Below the pieces are notes generated by a model. That model worked only from the letters and a program-made list of their open reading frames with translations, did not search any database and was not told the origin of the DNA. The position numbers and the translations under genes were made by a program. A stretch of 64,000 bases of DNA from Neomoorella thermoacetica (lineage in GTDB: Bacteria; Bacillota; DSM-521; Neomoorellales; Neomoorellaceae). The stretch covers positions 1-64,000 of the forward strand of contig NZ_MDDC01000006.1 in NCBI RefSeq assembly GCF_001875325.1. Reading direction: 5' to 3'. Shown piece by piece: positions 9,444 to 17,964 of this stretch (its first letter is position 1; each line of letters opens with the position of its first letter).

Positions 9444-10673
9444 CTAAAATAATTTCACCTCTACCCTCGTACCGGCTTCCAGGCCCTCTTCCTCCAGGGG
9501 AATGGTCACCAGTCCCTCGGCCTGGACCATAGATGAGATCAGGCTCGATTCTCCCGGTACTGGTACGGCCAGGAACCCGCCAGGGCCTGCTTCCAGGCGG
9601 ACGCGGATATAGTCCTCCCGGCCGGGACTGGAAGGAATTGGACTGCCCAGGCTCGCCGTCACCGTCCCCTTACCGGCCGGGCCATCATAACCTCCGTAAC
9701 GCAGCAGGGGCTCGATGAGGACCTTAAAGCTCACCATGGCGGAAACCGGGTGGCCGGGAAGGCCGAAGACCATCTTTGTGCCGGCCAGGGCCGCCAGGGT
9801 CGGTTTACCCGGGCGAATGGCCAGGCCGTGGAAGAGGATGCCAGGTTGTCCCAGGCCAGCCAGGACCTGGAGAGTTAAATCCCGGGTGCCGACGGAACTC
9901 CCCCCGGAGAGGAGCACCAGGTGGTTTTCCGCCAGGGCTTCCTGGACCCGCGCTGTCAGGGTTTCCAGGTCGTCGGGGACGATGCCGTAGAGGACGGCTG
10001 CAGCACCGCACTCCCGTACCAGGCCGTAAAGGGTATAGGAATTAATATCCCGTACCTGGCCGGGACCAGCCTGGGCCTCCGGGGGAACGATTTCATTCCC
10101 CGTGGCCAGGATACCCACCCGCCAGGGTTCGTATACCGGGACCCGGCTGATACCCAGGCTGGCCAGAACGCCCAGGTCCTGGGGCCGCAGGCTATGGCCG
10201 GCCTCGAGGACGGTGGTCCCGGCCCGGACGTCGGCTCCCTGCCGTACCAGGTTCTGGCCGGGTGCTACCGGCTTATAGACGGCGACCCGGCCCTCCTCCA
10301 GGACCTCGGTGTTCTCGATCATGACCACTGCGTCTGCCCCGGGCGGCAGCATACTGCCTGTGGCCACGGCTACGGCTTCGCCGGGGTTAACCCTGACCCC
10401 GGCCCTTTGCCCCATGGGCACCTCCCCGGCCAGGCGCAACAGGACGGGTGCGCCTTCCCGGGCGCTAAAGGTATCAACCGCCCGGACGGCGTAGCCGTCC
10501 ATGGTGGCGCGGTCGAAGCCGGGAACATCTTCCCCGGCCACCACCGGTCGTGCCAGTTCCCGCCCCAGGGCTTCCGTCAGGGGTACAACCATTTCCCTCC
10601 GCCCCGGCGGGGGCCAGTAGCGCCCCAATTGCCTGCGGGCCTCCGCCAGGGTTATTACTTGAAAAAGTTCCAT
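9444..10673 (-). CDS. moeA: molybdopterin molybdenumtransferase MoeA (copy 1)
   Basis: 409-residue MoeA homologue with FDRATMDGYAVRAVDT, VATGSMLPPGADAVVMIE, the MPT-site LSGGSSVGTRDLT, GLAIRPGKPT and GLPGHPVSAMV. The start is set at ATG 10673 (MELFQVITLAEA), 13 bp after the small upstream gene; the longer reading upstream overlaps that gene and is not family-like. It is only moderately similar to copy 2 at 8103-9320. Confidence 0.93.
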   Translation of the reverse strand: MELFQVITLAEARRQLGRYWPPPGRREMVVPLTEALGRELARPVVAGEDVPGFDRATMDGYAVRAVDTFSAREGAPVLLRLAGEVPMGQRAGVRVNPGEAVAVATGSMLPPGADAVVMIENTEVLEEGRVAVYKPVAPGQNLVRQGADVRAGTTVLEAGHSLRPQDLGVLASLGISRVPVYEPWRVGILATGNEIVPPEAQAGPGQVRDINSYTLYGLVRECGAAAVLYGIVPDDLETLTARVQEALAENHLVLLSGGSSVGTRDLTLQVLAGLGQPGILFHGLAIRPGKPTLAALAGTKMVFGLPGHPVSAMVSFKVLIEPLLRYGGYDGPAGKGTVTASLGSPIPSSPGREDYIRVRLEAGPGGFLAVPVPGESSLISSMVQAEGLVTIPLEEEGLEAGTRVEVKLF

Positions 10674-10686
10674 GCCTCTCCCCTTG

Positions 10687-10872
10687 CTACTCGAAACACC
10701 CCAGCTGGCACTGGGTAATCTTGATCTGCAGGTCGTCGGCAGCCTGTCCCACCTCACGCATGGGCACCTGCAACCGGCGGGCCACTTCCTGGGCCACCGC
10801 GCATGGCAGCTTGCCGCCATGGGTAGCCGCGGCTTCTTTTACCGCCGCCCGGACGGCGTCCTGGTTGACCAT
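10687..10872 (-). CDS. small conserved protein leading the moe/moa operon
   Basis: This 61-residue protein is Lys/Ala-rich at the start and resembles a small winged-helix fold (AVAQEVARRLQVPMREVGQAAD). It ends with a Cys pair, ITQCQLGCFE. It is the first gene after the probable Moco riboswitch and lies 13 bp before moeA. I have an impression of similar short proteins beside Mo-cofactor genes in related Firmicutes but cannot name a function. The C-terminal CxxxC could bind metal; this is a guess. Confidence 0.75.
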   Translation of the reverse strand: MVNQDAVRAAVKEAAATHGGKLPCAVAQEVARRLQVPMREVGQAADDLQIKITQCQLGCFE

Positions 10873-11034
10873 AATAATAAAGCCTCCCCTAATGAAATAG
10901 TTCCTCCCTGGCTGTCCCTGTTGACCCTCGAGCTGGAGCCGCCCCCTGCCGGCACATGCCAGACTGGTGGGTTAATTATTTTGCTCGTAGCAGGGCTGCT
11001 GAACGGCTCGCCCGTTGATGGCTTCCCGGGGCCG

Positions 11035-11064
11035 AAAAAATTAAAGGCACCCGGAAGGGTGCCT
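11035..11064 (-). terminator. attenuator hairpin downstream of the Moco aptamer
   Basis: Perfect 8-bp stem AGGCACCC/GGGTGCCT with a 4-nt loop, then TTAATTTTTT on the minus strand. It lies between the aptamer-like region (11101-11216) and the first gene (start 10872), so it fits a ligand-controlled transcription terminator. Confidence 0.8.
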
Positions 11065-11100
11065 GAAGTTACATTCCTGGTTTTTCTGCCAGGTAGAAAA

Positions 11101-11216
11101 CTCCTTTCCCATTCCGGGAGGCAGGCAGGTTTCCCCGCCTACCCCGTCGCTGCCCGAGCAACAGGCAGGAGGCCAGCAGCCATAGCCGAAAACCTTAGGC
11201 CCACTGGCTCGGAGGT
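11101..11216 (-). promoter_or_regulatory. probable molybdenum (tungsten) cofactor riboswitch
   Basis: The leader between promoter and attenuator opens with CCTCCGAGCC and closes with CCCGGAATGGGAAAGGAG, so CTCC (11211-11214) can pair with GGAG (11101-11104). Internal helices form from GGGCAGC.. and GGGGTAGGCGGGGAAACCTGCC. The pattern, a closing stem with GGAAAGGA at the 3' side ahead of moe/moa genes, fits what I know of the Moco RNA motif. I could not run a covariance model. Confidence 0.68.
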
Positions 11217-11232
11217 ATATGCTGTTATGTCT

Positions 11233-11261
11233 ATTGTAGCATAACCAGAAATCGGCTGCAA
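11233..11261 (-). promoter_or_regulatory. sigma-A promoter of the Moco operon
   Basis: Minus-strand TTGCAG (11256-11261), 17-bp spacer, TACAAT (11233-11238). Transcription would start just before the aptamer at about 11226. Confidence 0.8.
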
Positions 11262-11319
11262 GCTCTTCCGGCCTGTCCCCTTTCCTGTATGATGCCTGAT
11301 AAGCACGTTCTAACGATGA

Positions 11320-13200
11320 CTAATCTCCCCTGCGGTTCTCCTTCGTCATCAGGGTGCAGAGCCTCTCGGTGGCGTAATAAGCTTCCGCCCCGGTTACTAT
11401 CCCCCCGGGATCGCTTCCTGTCTTATCCAGCGGCAGAAGTCCCTTTTCTCCAGCCATGGCCACAGCTGCCCCGGGGTCCAGGGTGCCGGGGTCTACCCCC
11501 AGGTAAGTCAAGAGCAATTTAGCTGCATCACCCCGGTTCAGGTTGCCGCTTTCCAGGTAGGGTTTCAAAACCTCCGCCCTGGCTGCCACCAGGTCTGCCC
11601 GGCCGGCCGCCCTCTTTAAGGCATTGGCCGTCATATAATAAAAACTAATGCGGCTGACGGGGGTGTCCAGCTTCCAGTCGTTATTATAACCGGCGACAAT
11701 CAGGCCCCAGTGGTTGACAAATTTTAAACCCTCAAAGGCCCAGTGATTCTCCAGGGGGTTCTTTATATGATAATCCTTGAGGTAGGCCCCCATCTTCACC
11801 AGTTTATCCTGGATGGCCCTGATGTCCCGGGGGCTGGCCGCCAGTTCCCGGAAGCTCTTATTTACCTGCAGAGAATAAACGGCCGCTACCCCGGCGGCGT
11901 CGCCGGTAGCCATGCCAATGGGTACCACCCGGGCGCTGCCGGCAGCCAGGTGGGTATAGCCGGCCGAACGCCCCACCACCAGCAGGTTATCGATCTTCTC
12001 CGGCACCAGGGAGCGGAAGGGAATGCTGTAGACCTCCGGCCGGCCGTAGACATAGCCCGTATCCTCAGGCGAGGTGGCCTGGACGTCCACCGGATAGGAA
12101 CCCAGGGCAATGGCATCGGGAAAGTAACGGTTAAAAACGACATCGTTCAAGTCCAGCTGGTAAAGGGCCTTAATATGCCTGGTTTCCCGGATATAGAGTT
12201 CCGGCGCCGTACCCAGGAGCCGGGCGCCGGCAAAACCGGGCATGTGGGCCCGTAAAAAATCAGTAATCGCCGGCAGTTCCCTTTGGGCCAGCTTTACAGC
12301 CTCCTCCCGGGAAGCAGCGCTCAAGCCGTCAACACCAAAGATCTGCAGGGCGTTTATAAAGACGCTGCCGTCGTCCTGGCGGGCAATATTAAACCCCCGC
12401 AGGCGCAACCTGGGGGTGGAGGGCTGGTAACCTTTGGCGATACTGCCAAATCCCCAGGCCGCCCGGTCGGAAATTTTAGCGTCCTTGATCTGGCTGCCCA
12501 CGGCCCTGGCCAGGGCCTGCCAGTCCACACCGCCCAGGCGAAAAACCAGGGTTGCCGCCTGGCGCCGGTCCTTTTCACCAATATCCTCGGCGCCCACGGT
12601 GTAAGGCACGCCCGCGGCGGCGGCGACATCGGCGTTCTGGGTAGCGTCAATGACCCGGCCGGCGTAAAGGGGCATCTCCCGGCCGTCCTTGACGGTCTTG
12701 ATGCCCACCAGCTTATTGTCCTCGAGGATGGGTTCCTTGAAAGAGGTATTGAGGCTCACGGCCAGGTTCGGGTAGCGGCCCACCATATCCGCCAGGACTT
12801 TTTTAGCCTCGGCCACATCAAAAACACTGCCGCGGACCCGGCGATAAAACTCCTGGAAGGTCCCCCGGGTCAGAAGTTCATAATGGGGACCGTAGTTCAT
12901 ATCAATAAAATTCAGCCAGCCGTAGGTAAAGAGACCCCCCAGGCCGTCGCGTTTCTCCACCAGGAGAACTTTCGCCCCCTGGCGGGCGGCGGCGACGGCC
13001 GCCGCCACCCCTTCCGGCTGACCACCAACGACCAGGACGTCGTAGCTGGCCCCGGCTGCCGGCGCCGGAGCCGGCGGGAATTGGGACGGGTCCGGCTCAG
13101 AAGTTGTTGTCGCCCGCCAGGCCCAGACACGCCAGCCCGCCAGGGCAGCTAAAAGTATAACTGTGCCCAGGCAAAAAAATAGCCTCTTTTTACCCTGCAA
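11320..13200 (-). CDS. membrane-anchored FAD-dependent oxidoreductase
   Basis: An FAD_oxidored-family protein with a signal anchor (CLGTVILLAALAGW) and a Pro/Ala-rich linker. The dinucleotide-binding motif is YDVLVVGGQPEGVAAAVAAA, followed by LVEKRDGLGG. Mid-protein there is a conserved FAD-domain block (RVIDATQNADVAAAAGVPY) and near residue 430 the second FAD contact region (LLVVGRSAGYTHLA). The last 150 residues resemble SLH-type repeats (LKFVNHWGLIVAGYNNDW), so it may sit on the outer cell surface. TTG at 13200 is chosen as start because AAGGGATGTGA precedes it; a longer reading to 13278 is possible. Substrate unknown. Confidence 0.8.
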   Translation of the reverse strand: MQGKKRLFFCLGTVILLAALAGWRVWAWRATTTSEPDPSQFPPAPAPAAGASYDVLVVGGQPEGVAAAVAAARQGAKVLLVEKRDGLGGLFTYGWLNFIDMNYGPHYELLTRGTFQEFYRRVRGSVFDVAEAKKVLADMVGRYPNLAVSLNTSFKEPILEDNKLVGIKTVKDGREMPLYAGRVIDATQNADVAAAAGVPYTVGAEDIGEKDRRQAATLVFRLGGVDWQALARAVGSQIKDAKISDRAAWGFGSIAKGYQPSTPRLRLRGFNIARQDDGSVFINALQIFGVDGLSAASREEAVKLAQRELPAITDFLRAHMPGFAGARLLGTAPELYIRETRHIKALYQLDLNDVVFNRYFPDAIALGSYPVDVQATSPEDTGYVYGRPEVYSIPFRSLVPEKIDNLLVVGRSAGYTHLAAGSARVVPIGMATGDAAGVAAVYSLQVNKSFRELAASPRDIRAIQDKLVKMGAYLKDYHIKNPLENHWAFEGLKFVNHWGLIVAGYNNDWKLDTPVSRISFYYMTANALKRAAGRADLVAARAEVLKPYLESGNLNRGDAAKLLLTYLGVDPGTLDPGAAVAMAGEKGLLPLDKTGSDPGGIVTGAEAYYATERLCTLMTKENRRGD

Positions 13201-13335
13201 GAAATCACATCCCTTGTCTTTATATCCCCTATATCGCCTCGACTTTGGCCAGGCGCCTTCGCCGCCCGGGAGTGCCAACCGTCACTCCAGCTCACTGACA
13301 GCCCGGCCCGGATACGGCATGGGTGTCTCTCCTGC

Positions 13336-14895
13336 CTACCGCGGGATTACCGCCTGGAATTGGTAGTGGAGATCCTTGAGGCCTTCTTTAAAGGCGGCAA
13401 AACTACGAGATGAAGAATCCAGGTTGTACAGCCACTTGCCATCGACCTGGTTAAACCATACGGCGATCTTAATGTTCGGGTAGCGGGTGGCCATGTGCTG
13501 GAAACACTGGCGAATCCAGGCTGCTTTATCGCCGCCCTCCTCGTTGCTCGAGAACTCCGTAATCATAAAGGGCTTGTCCGGGAAGTAGTGTATATACTCC
13601 CGGTAGAGGGGGTCATAGATGGCGTCGAAGTCCCGCCAGACGTCAGCGACATGGCTGGTACCGTTGTTATAACCCGTCAGTCCGATCCAGTCCACAGTTT
13701 TATCCCCGGGATAGTACAGCAGGTAGTTATTCCATTTAAAGTTGGGGAAGGAGCGATCGTGGGGGTTGAAAACAAAGATTACATTGTTCGCCCCCTCAGC
13801 CTTGAAGAGGTTATAGACATGCTCCCAGGCCATTTTGTAAATATCCGTATCCTTGCCGGTATACCAGGCCGACCAGGTAGACCAGTCGCCGTTCATCTCA
13901 TTGCCGAAACGGACAAAGACCGGGTCGCCCAGGCTCTTAAACTGCCGCGCCCACACCCGTAAAATCGAGTCGTATTTGCCCTGGATGAGACCAATCAAGG
14001 AGGTATCATTCTTTTTACCGTACCACCAGGGCTGCAGGGCGACCATGAGGACGCGGTTGTCGTCATAGATTTTTTGTAATTCCGCTGTGTTGAATCTGGT
14101 ATCAAAGGCGGCATAGGTTATCAAGAACTGGAACTTGAAGTCCAGTTGTTTCTCCAGGGGCAGCAATTTATCAAAGTACTGCATCTGACCCAGCTTGTGG
14201 GGATTGAGAATCCCCCACAGGGTCTTGTCGGCCGGGATTACCAGGCGGTGGTGCTGGCCGTCGATGGCAATCTCCCGCCGCACCGGCGGTGCCGGCGGCA
14301 AGGGAGGGGCTCCCGCAGCCGGCAGGGGCTTAAAGGTCAGGATAATCCGGTTTAAATCCTTCGTTGCCGCCGCAAAATTAGCCTGGTTGCTCTTGAGCAT
14401 AAAGGTATAAACCGTTTTCCCGTCCACCAGGTCGTACTCACGGTAGTAGTTTAAATCCCCGGGATCTAACTGCGGGCGGGTCCAGTCAAACTGCCAGGCG
14501 CTGTAGCCCCTTAGATTTAACTTTTTCTGATCCTGCAGTTTTATACCGCCCCATCCCTCCTGGAGGCTGCGGTTACTGTAAAGGACGTACTCTTCGGCGC
14601 CAATCTTCCCCAGGGGCTGGGCCAGGACGGTTAGTTTGACATAACCGGCCTTCGTCAGGATAGTAGCCACCCCGGGAATGACTTCTAACTCCCAGTCCTC
14701 CGGATAAGCCAGGCTAAAACCGTCATAATTATTTTGGTATTCTTTCCAATTCTTATCATAATTAGCAGAAAGCGAGCTCACCGCCCTCCCCGGGAACAGG
14801 TCGGAAAGCTGTCCACCCTGCTCGTCCAGGTGGCCGGTCACTACCAGTACCACCAGGAGGATGGCGGTTAAGACAACCCAGGTCCATCTGTGCAA
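13336..14895 (-). CDS. secreted or anchored GH26-like glycoside hydrolase with N-terminal PsbP-like domain
   Basis: 519 residues. The N-terminal membrane helix (VVLTAILLVVLVV) is a signal peptide or anchor. Residues about 50-195 look like a PsbP/DUF1795-like beta domain (YDGFSLAYPEDWELEV). After a Pro-rich linker comes a TIM-barrel of the GH26 type. The candidate acid/base Glu is in VFVRFGNEMNGDW and the candidate nucleophile Glu in FMITEFSSNE. GH26 enzymes cleave beta-mannan or related glycans. The TTG start overlaps the cyclo-ligase gene by 28 bp. Substrate could be the cell's own polysaccharide, because no other plant-glycan genes are nearby. Confidence 0.8.
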   Translation of the reverse strand: MHRWTWVVLTAILLVVLVVTGHLDEQGGQLSDLFPGRAVSSLSANYDKNWKEYQNNYDGFSLAYPEDWELEVIPGVATILTKAGYVKLTVLAQPLGKIGAEEYVLYSNRSLQEGWGGIKLQDQKKLNLRGYSAWQFDWTRPQLDPGDLNYYREYDLVDGKTVYTFMLKSNQANFAAATKDLNRIILTFKPLPAAGAPPLPPAPPVRREIAIDGQHHRLVIPADKTLWGILNPHKLGQMQYFDKLLPLEKQLDFKFQFLITYAAFDTRFNTAELQKIYDDNRVLMVALQPWWYGKKNDTSLIGLIQGKYDSILRVWARQFKSLGDPVFVRFGNEMNGDWSTWSAWYTGKDTDIYKMAWEHVYNLFKAEGANNVIFVFNPHDRSFPNFKWNNYLLYYPGDKTVDWIGLTGYNNGTSHVADVWRDFDAIYDPLYREYIHYFPDKPFMITEFSSNEEGGDKAAWIRQCFQHMATRYPNIKIAVWFNQVDGKWLYNLDSSSRSFAAFKEGLKDLHYQFQAVIPR

Positions 14896-15476
14896 ATACC
14901 TTCATCCTTCCCGGGTTTGATAATTTCCTGATCAGTAACCACCATATCCACCGGCCGGTCGTGGGCCTCGGGATAAACGTCGGCGACTATCTGCTCCCCA
15001 AAGGCCAGGGCGATAGTCAGGGCTCCGGGCCGCAGGGTGGCCAGGAAGCGGTCGTAGTAGCCGCCCCCGTAGCCCAGGCGGTTGCCGGCGCGATCAAAGG
15101 CCACCCCGGGTACCAGGACCAGGTCGATATCCCCCGGGTTTACAGGTCGCAGGGTTTCCGGCCGCGGTTCCAGGATGCCCCAGGTCCCGGGCTGTAAATC
15201 TCCCGGGAAATCAAGGACTTCTGAGGCCAGGAGGCGCCTGCCCTCCGGTATACACACGGGTATGGTTACCCTCTTACCCTGGCTCAGGGCAGCCTGGATA
15301 AAGGGGGGTGTCAGTACCTCGCTGCCGAAGGACACGTAGCACATAATAAGGCGCGCCTTTTTCCAGGCCGGCAGTTCCAGGACCCGCGCGGTGATGACGG
15401 CGCTTTTTTCCTCCCTGGTCGCCAGGGGCAGGGAGTCGCGCCTGGAGATAATTTGCCGCCGCAGTTGCTTTTTCAA
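14868..15476 (-). CDS. 5-formyltetrahydrofolate cyclo-ligase
   Basis: MTHFS of 202 residues. It converts 5-formyl-THF with ATP to 5,10-methenyl-THF and returns stray folate to one-carbon flow, which is useful in an acetogen. It has the N-terminal KKQLRRQIISRRDSLP, the substrate loop YVSFGSEVLT and the nucleotide motif GNRLGYGGGYYDRFL. The start is TTG at 15476. It is co-directional with and overlaps the GH26-like gene, though the two have no clear functional link. Confidence 0.93.
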   Translation of the reverse strand: MKKQLRRQIISRRDSLPLATREEKSAVITARVLELPAWKKARLIMCYVSFGSEVLTPPFIQAALSQGKRVTIPVCIPEGRRLLASEVLDFPGDLQPGTWGILEPRPETLRPVNPGDIDLVLVPGVAFDRAGNRLGYGGGYYDRFLATLRPGALTIALAFGEQIVADVYPEAHDRPVDMVVTDQEIIKPGKDEGICTDGPGLS

Positions 15477-15598
15477 GATTCGGCACTCCCCGAGCCCGCC
15501 TGAACGGGCAGAATTCTAGAAATAGAATTTAGACATTCGCCCAGCGAATCCTTCCTGGAGTTTAAAAAACTATATGGGAAAAACATGGACCCGGAAAA

Positions 15599-15776
15599 TT
15601 ATCAACAGGCTTTTCCACAGTTAAAGTCCTTATGTATCAAGGCATAAAGACAGTTATCCACCGTTGGTTTTTAAATAGGTACCGGAATCCCTGGAAAATT
15701 GTCCACAGCAGGGGAAGACATGATTCCAGGTTAATCACAGGTTTATGCACATTATCCACAGGTAGAATCGTCCACA
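15599..15776 (+). promoter_or_regulatory. cluster of same-direction DnaA boxes
   Basis: Within 178 bp, seven or eight 9-mers match or nearly match TTATCCACA, all on the plus strand. They are TTATCAACA (15599), TTTTCCACA (15611), TTATCCACC (15654), TTGTCCACA (15699), TTAATCACA (15731, poor), TTATGCACA (15743), TTATCCACA (15752, perfect) and TCGTCCACA (15768). An AT-rich patch (about 15560-15585) lies just upstream. No dnaA or dnaN is near, so this may be a DnaA-titration or regulatory cluster rather than oriC, or an origin from an element. Confidence 0.7.
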
Positions 15777-15815
15777 GAAACAAACATTCCGGTCCCGGGA
15801 CGGTCCCGGTCCCTG

Positions 15816-15840
15816 TTAATTAAGGGGTAAATCGGGGATA
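15816..15840 (-). repeat. 25-bp direct repeat, remnant copy of the tsaD 3' end
   Basis: Identical over 25 bp to 18522-18546, the last eight codons of tsaD (IPDLPLN plus stop, with one extra base). The flanking bases differ at once on both sides. It marks the distal edge of a 2.7-kb segment and looks like an attachment-site or target duplication. Confidence 0.85.
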
Positions 15841-15964
15841 CCTTTAAACTTCTTGATTTCGTAAGGACTTTTGGGGATCGAAAAACGGCTTTTGCTAACC
15901 GTTGCTAACCATCATTCTTTAAGGCATCAATAATTTTGTGCCGGCCGTTTGCTGCCGGATTACT

Positions 15965-17047
15965 TTACTGGCAGGCGCATACGCAGTTCCGGCCGTTTTT
16001 TTTGGCTCTGTATAGCATTTTGTCTACTCTCTGGGTGATGGTGTCGACAGTGTCTTCAGGGCAATATCCGGTCACCCCGAAGCTGGCCGTTACCTGCCCC
16101 ACACCCGGGATCTCCATCTGGCCCAGCCGGCGGCGGAGTTCTTCCGCCAGACTGGCGGCCCCTTCCGCGGCCGTGTCGGGCAAAAGGATCACGAATTCTT
16201 CCCCGCCCCAGCGGGCAAGGCAATCTGTCTTGCGCAGCCTCTCCTTAAAGGCGGCCACCAGGCTCTTAAGAACCAGGTCGCCGGCGGCGTGCCCGAAACG
16301 GTCGTTGATGTCCTTGAAGTGGTCCAGATCAAACATGATCAGGGCTAAGGGAAGTCCCGTCCGCCGCGCACGCTCAATTTCTCTTGCCAGCATTTCTAAA
16401 AAATAGCGGCGGTTGTAAGCGCCGGTCAGGGGGTCGGTGATGGAGAGGCGGTAAAGCTCTTCCTCCAGGTGTTTGCGTTCGGAGAGGTCTACAAAGGTTT
16501 CCACCAGTTTCTCCCCGCTGTCCGTACGCAACCGCTTTACCGTCTTGAGTACGAGGATCTCCCGCCCGTCCTTCCGGCGCAAAAGCCGTTCGGAGCGTTC
16601 AACCTCTTCATTAGAGGCAGCAAAAGGGCATCTTCCTGCGGATTGCGGGAAGAATTCCCAGCAGGATCTGCCTGCGATCTCTTCGGGTGCTGCTCCGATC
16701 ATGGCCGCCGCTTCCAGGTTTGCCTCCTCGATGCGGTGGGATGCGGGGTCGATAATAAAGATCCCGACGGGCAGGGCGGCCAGGAGCGACCGCAGAAACT
16801 CTCCCTGCTGCCTCAGCTTTTCTTCCATTTTCCTGCGTTCTGTCAAATCCAATATGAAGGCCACGCCTATACCGTCTTTCCCATGGCCGGAGAGCTGCAG
16901 GTGGGCTTCCACCGGGTAGAGGGAACCGTCTTTCCGGCGGTGTATAGTGTCAAATACGATTTTTTCTTTTTTACCCTGCTGTAAAGGAACCAGAAGGGCT
17001 CTGAAGCTCTCCCGGTCAAACTCCGGCATTAGCTGCAGGATGTTCAT
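15965..17047 (-). pseudogene. PAS-GGDEF diguanylate cyclase, 3' part of a frameshifted gene
   Basis: 360 residues: the end of a first PAS domain with its PAC motif (HRRKDGSLYPVEAHL), a second PAS (LLAALPVGIFIIDP to about residue 200), then a full GGDEF domain. The active-site motif is intact as WGGEEF, with DPLTGAYNRR at its start and an ITQRVDKMLYRAKKNGRN end. In isolation it would make cyclic di-GMP from GTP. Its apparent start MNILQLMP lies inside the first PAS domain. The missing front is the gene at 17044-17574, in another frame. Catalytic residues are preserved, so the break may be recent or a sequencing error. Confidence 0.85.
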
Positions 17048-17574
17048 ATCCAGGAGTTCTTCTTCGGTGTAGCCAAGGTTCTCGCTGGCCCCCGGTTGAC
17101 CGCCAGGAATCTTAACGTTCCGGGATCAAAAATATAGACCTCCGTCAAGGAGCCTTCGACTATCCTGCGGTACATTTGCGCCAGGGAGAGGGCTTCATGG
17201 AGCTTCAGGGCCATCTCTACAGTGGACACCAGCACGTTTTCCGGGGTGCCCTTCAAAACATACCCGTAGCGCGTGACCGAGCGGACCTGTTCTAGAGCCT
17301 CCTGGGTGGAGAGGGCGGTGAGAAATACCACGGGGATGTCTTTAACCTGCTGAATCCGTCTGGTGAGCGTCGTTCCGTCCATCCCTTCGCCCAGGTCAAT
17401 ATCCATCAGAATGAGGTCGGGACATTCCGGACCGGATACCTTTTGCAGGGTCTCTTCTGCAGTGAGGACAATTTCCGTCATATATCCGTGCCTGCCGAGG
17501 ATATCCGCCGCTATCTGGGCCTGAAGCCTGCTGTCCTCTACTATGAGTATTTTCTTCTCCGGAACCCTGTTCAT
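17044..17574 (-). pseudogene. response-regulator receiver plus PAS start, 5' part of the same gene
   Basis: A REC domain (ILIVEDSRLQAQIA; phospho-acceptor Asp in LILMDIDLG; Thr in VFLTALS; Lys in GYVLKGTPENV) is followed by the first strand of a PAS domain (IVEGSLTEVYIFDP). Then the frame breaks in a run of five G (17089-17093, written as C on the plus strand). One extra G restores GASENLGYTEEELLDMN and joins it to the PAS-GGDEF half. ATG 17574 is preceded by GGAGG 7 nt upstream. Confidence 0.85.
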
Positions 17575-17964
17575 CAGCCTGCCTCCAAGTAAAAAGCTGC
17601 TTGCTGCCTCGCAGCCGGTAAAATCCTGATTTTTATGACATGCCTCTCCAGTATTAACCCTGCAGTATCTTTTATTTTTATGTAAAGAGGAGGATTTATT
17701 AAAAGGAAGGGCCACCTTCAACCTTGCGGCTTGTGGCCCAAACAGAGTGTCCCTCTCATTTCCGATCCCGGAATCTATTCCAAATTTATCAAGGGGTTTT
17801 CTCCCTTTGTTTCACCAGGTACAAAGGCCGGACCGAAATATTTGCCCCGGCTTCATCGTCTCAAAGCTATCATATTGCTATGTTTCCGTTCCCGCTATTA
17901 AAGTTAGAAATACGACACAAACTACCAGTTTCCTCCAAGGTTATCTATCTTCGCAAAAAAGTTC
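17575..17964. other. intergenic stretch with no recognised gene
   Basis: AT-richer spacer between the receiver gene and the BrnA-like gene. I looked for a cyclic di-GMP aptamer ahead of the GGDEF gene and for decayed genes, and see nothing convincing. Confidence 0.5.

Noticed and set aside
9921-10718. Long plus-strand open frame of 265 codons
   Set aside because: It is antisense to moeA, which has clear family motifs; GC-rich genes here give many long shadow frames.
15541-15965. Chromosomal replication origin
   Set aside because: DnaA boxes are present, but no dnaA, dnaN, rpmH or parAB genes are near and the neighbours are not those of oriC; kept only as a DnaA-box cluster.
17044-17100. Programmed frameshift in the REC-PAS-PAS-GGDEF gene
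   Set aside because: The run is a short G-run with no obvious slippery heptamer, internal ribosome site or downstream stimulator; a simple indel is more likely.
17575-17700. Cyclic di-GMP riboswitch ahead of the GGDEF gene
   Set aside because: A segment vaguely resembles one end of the aptamer, but the conserved GCACAGGGCAAACC-type core is missing.
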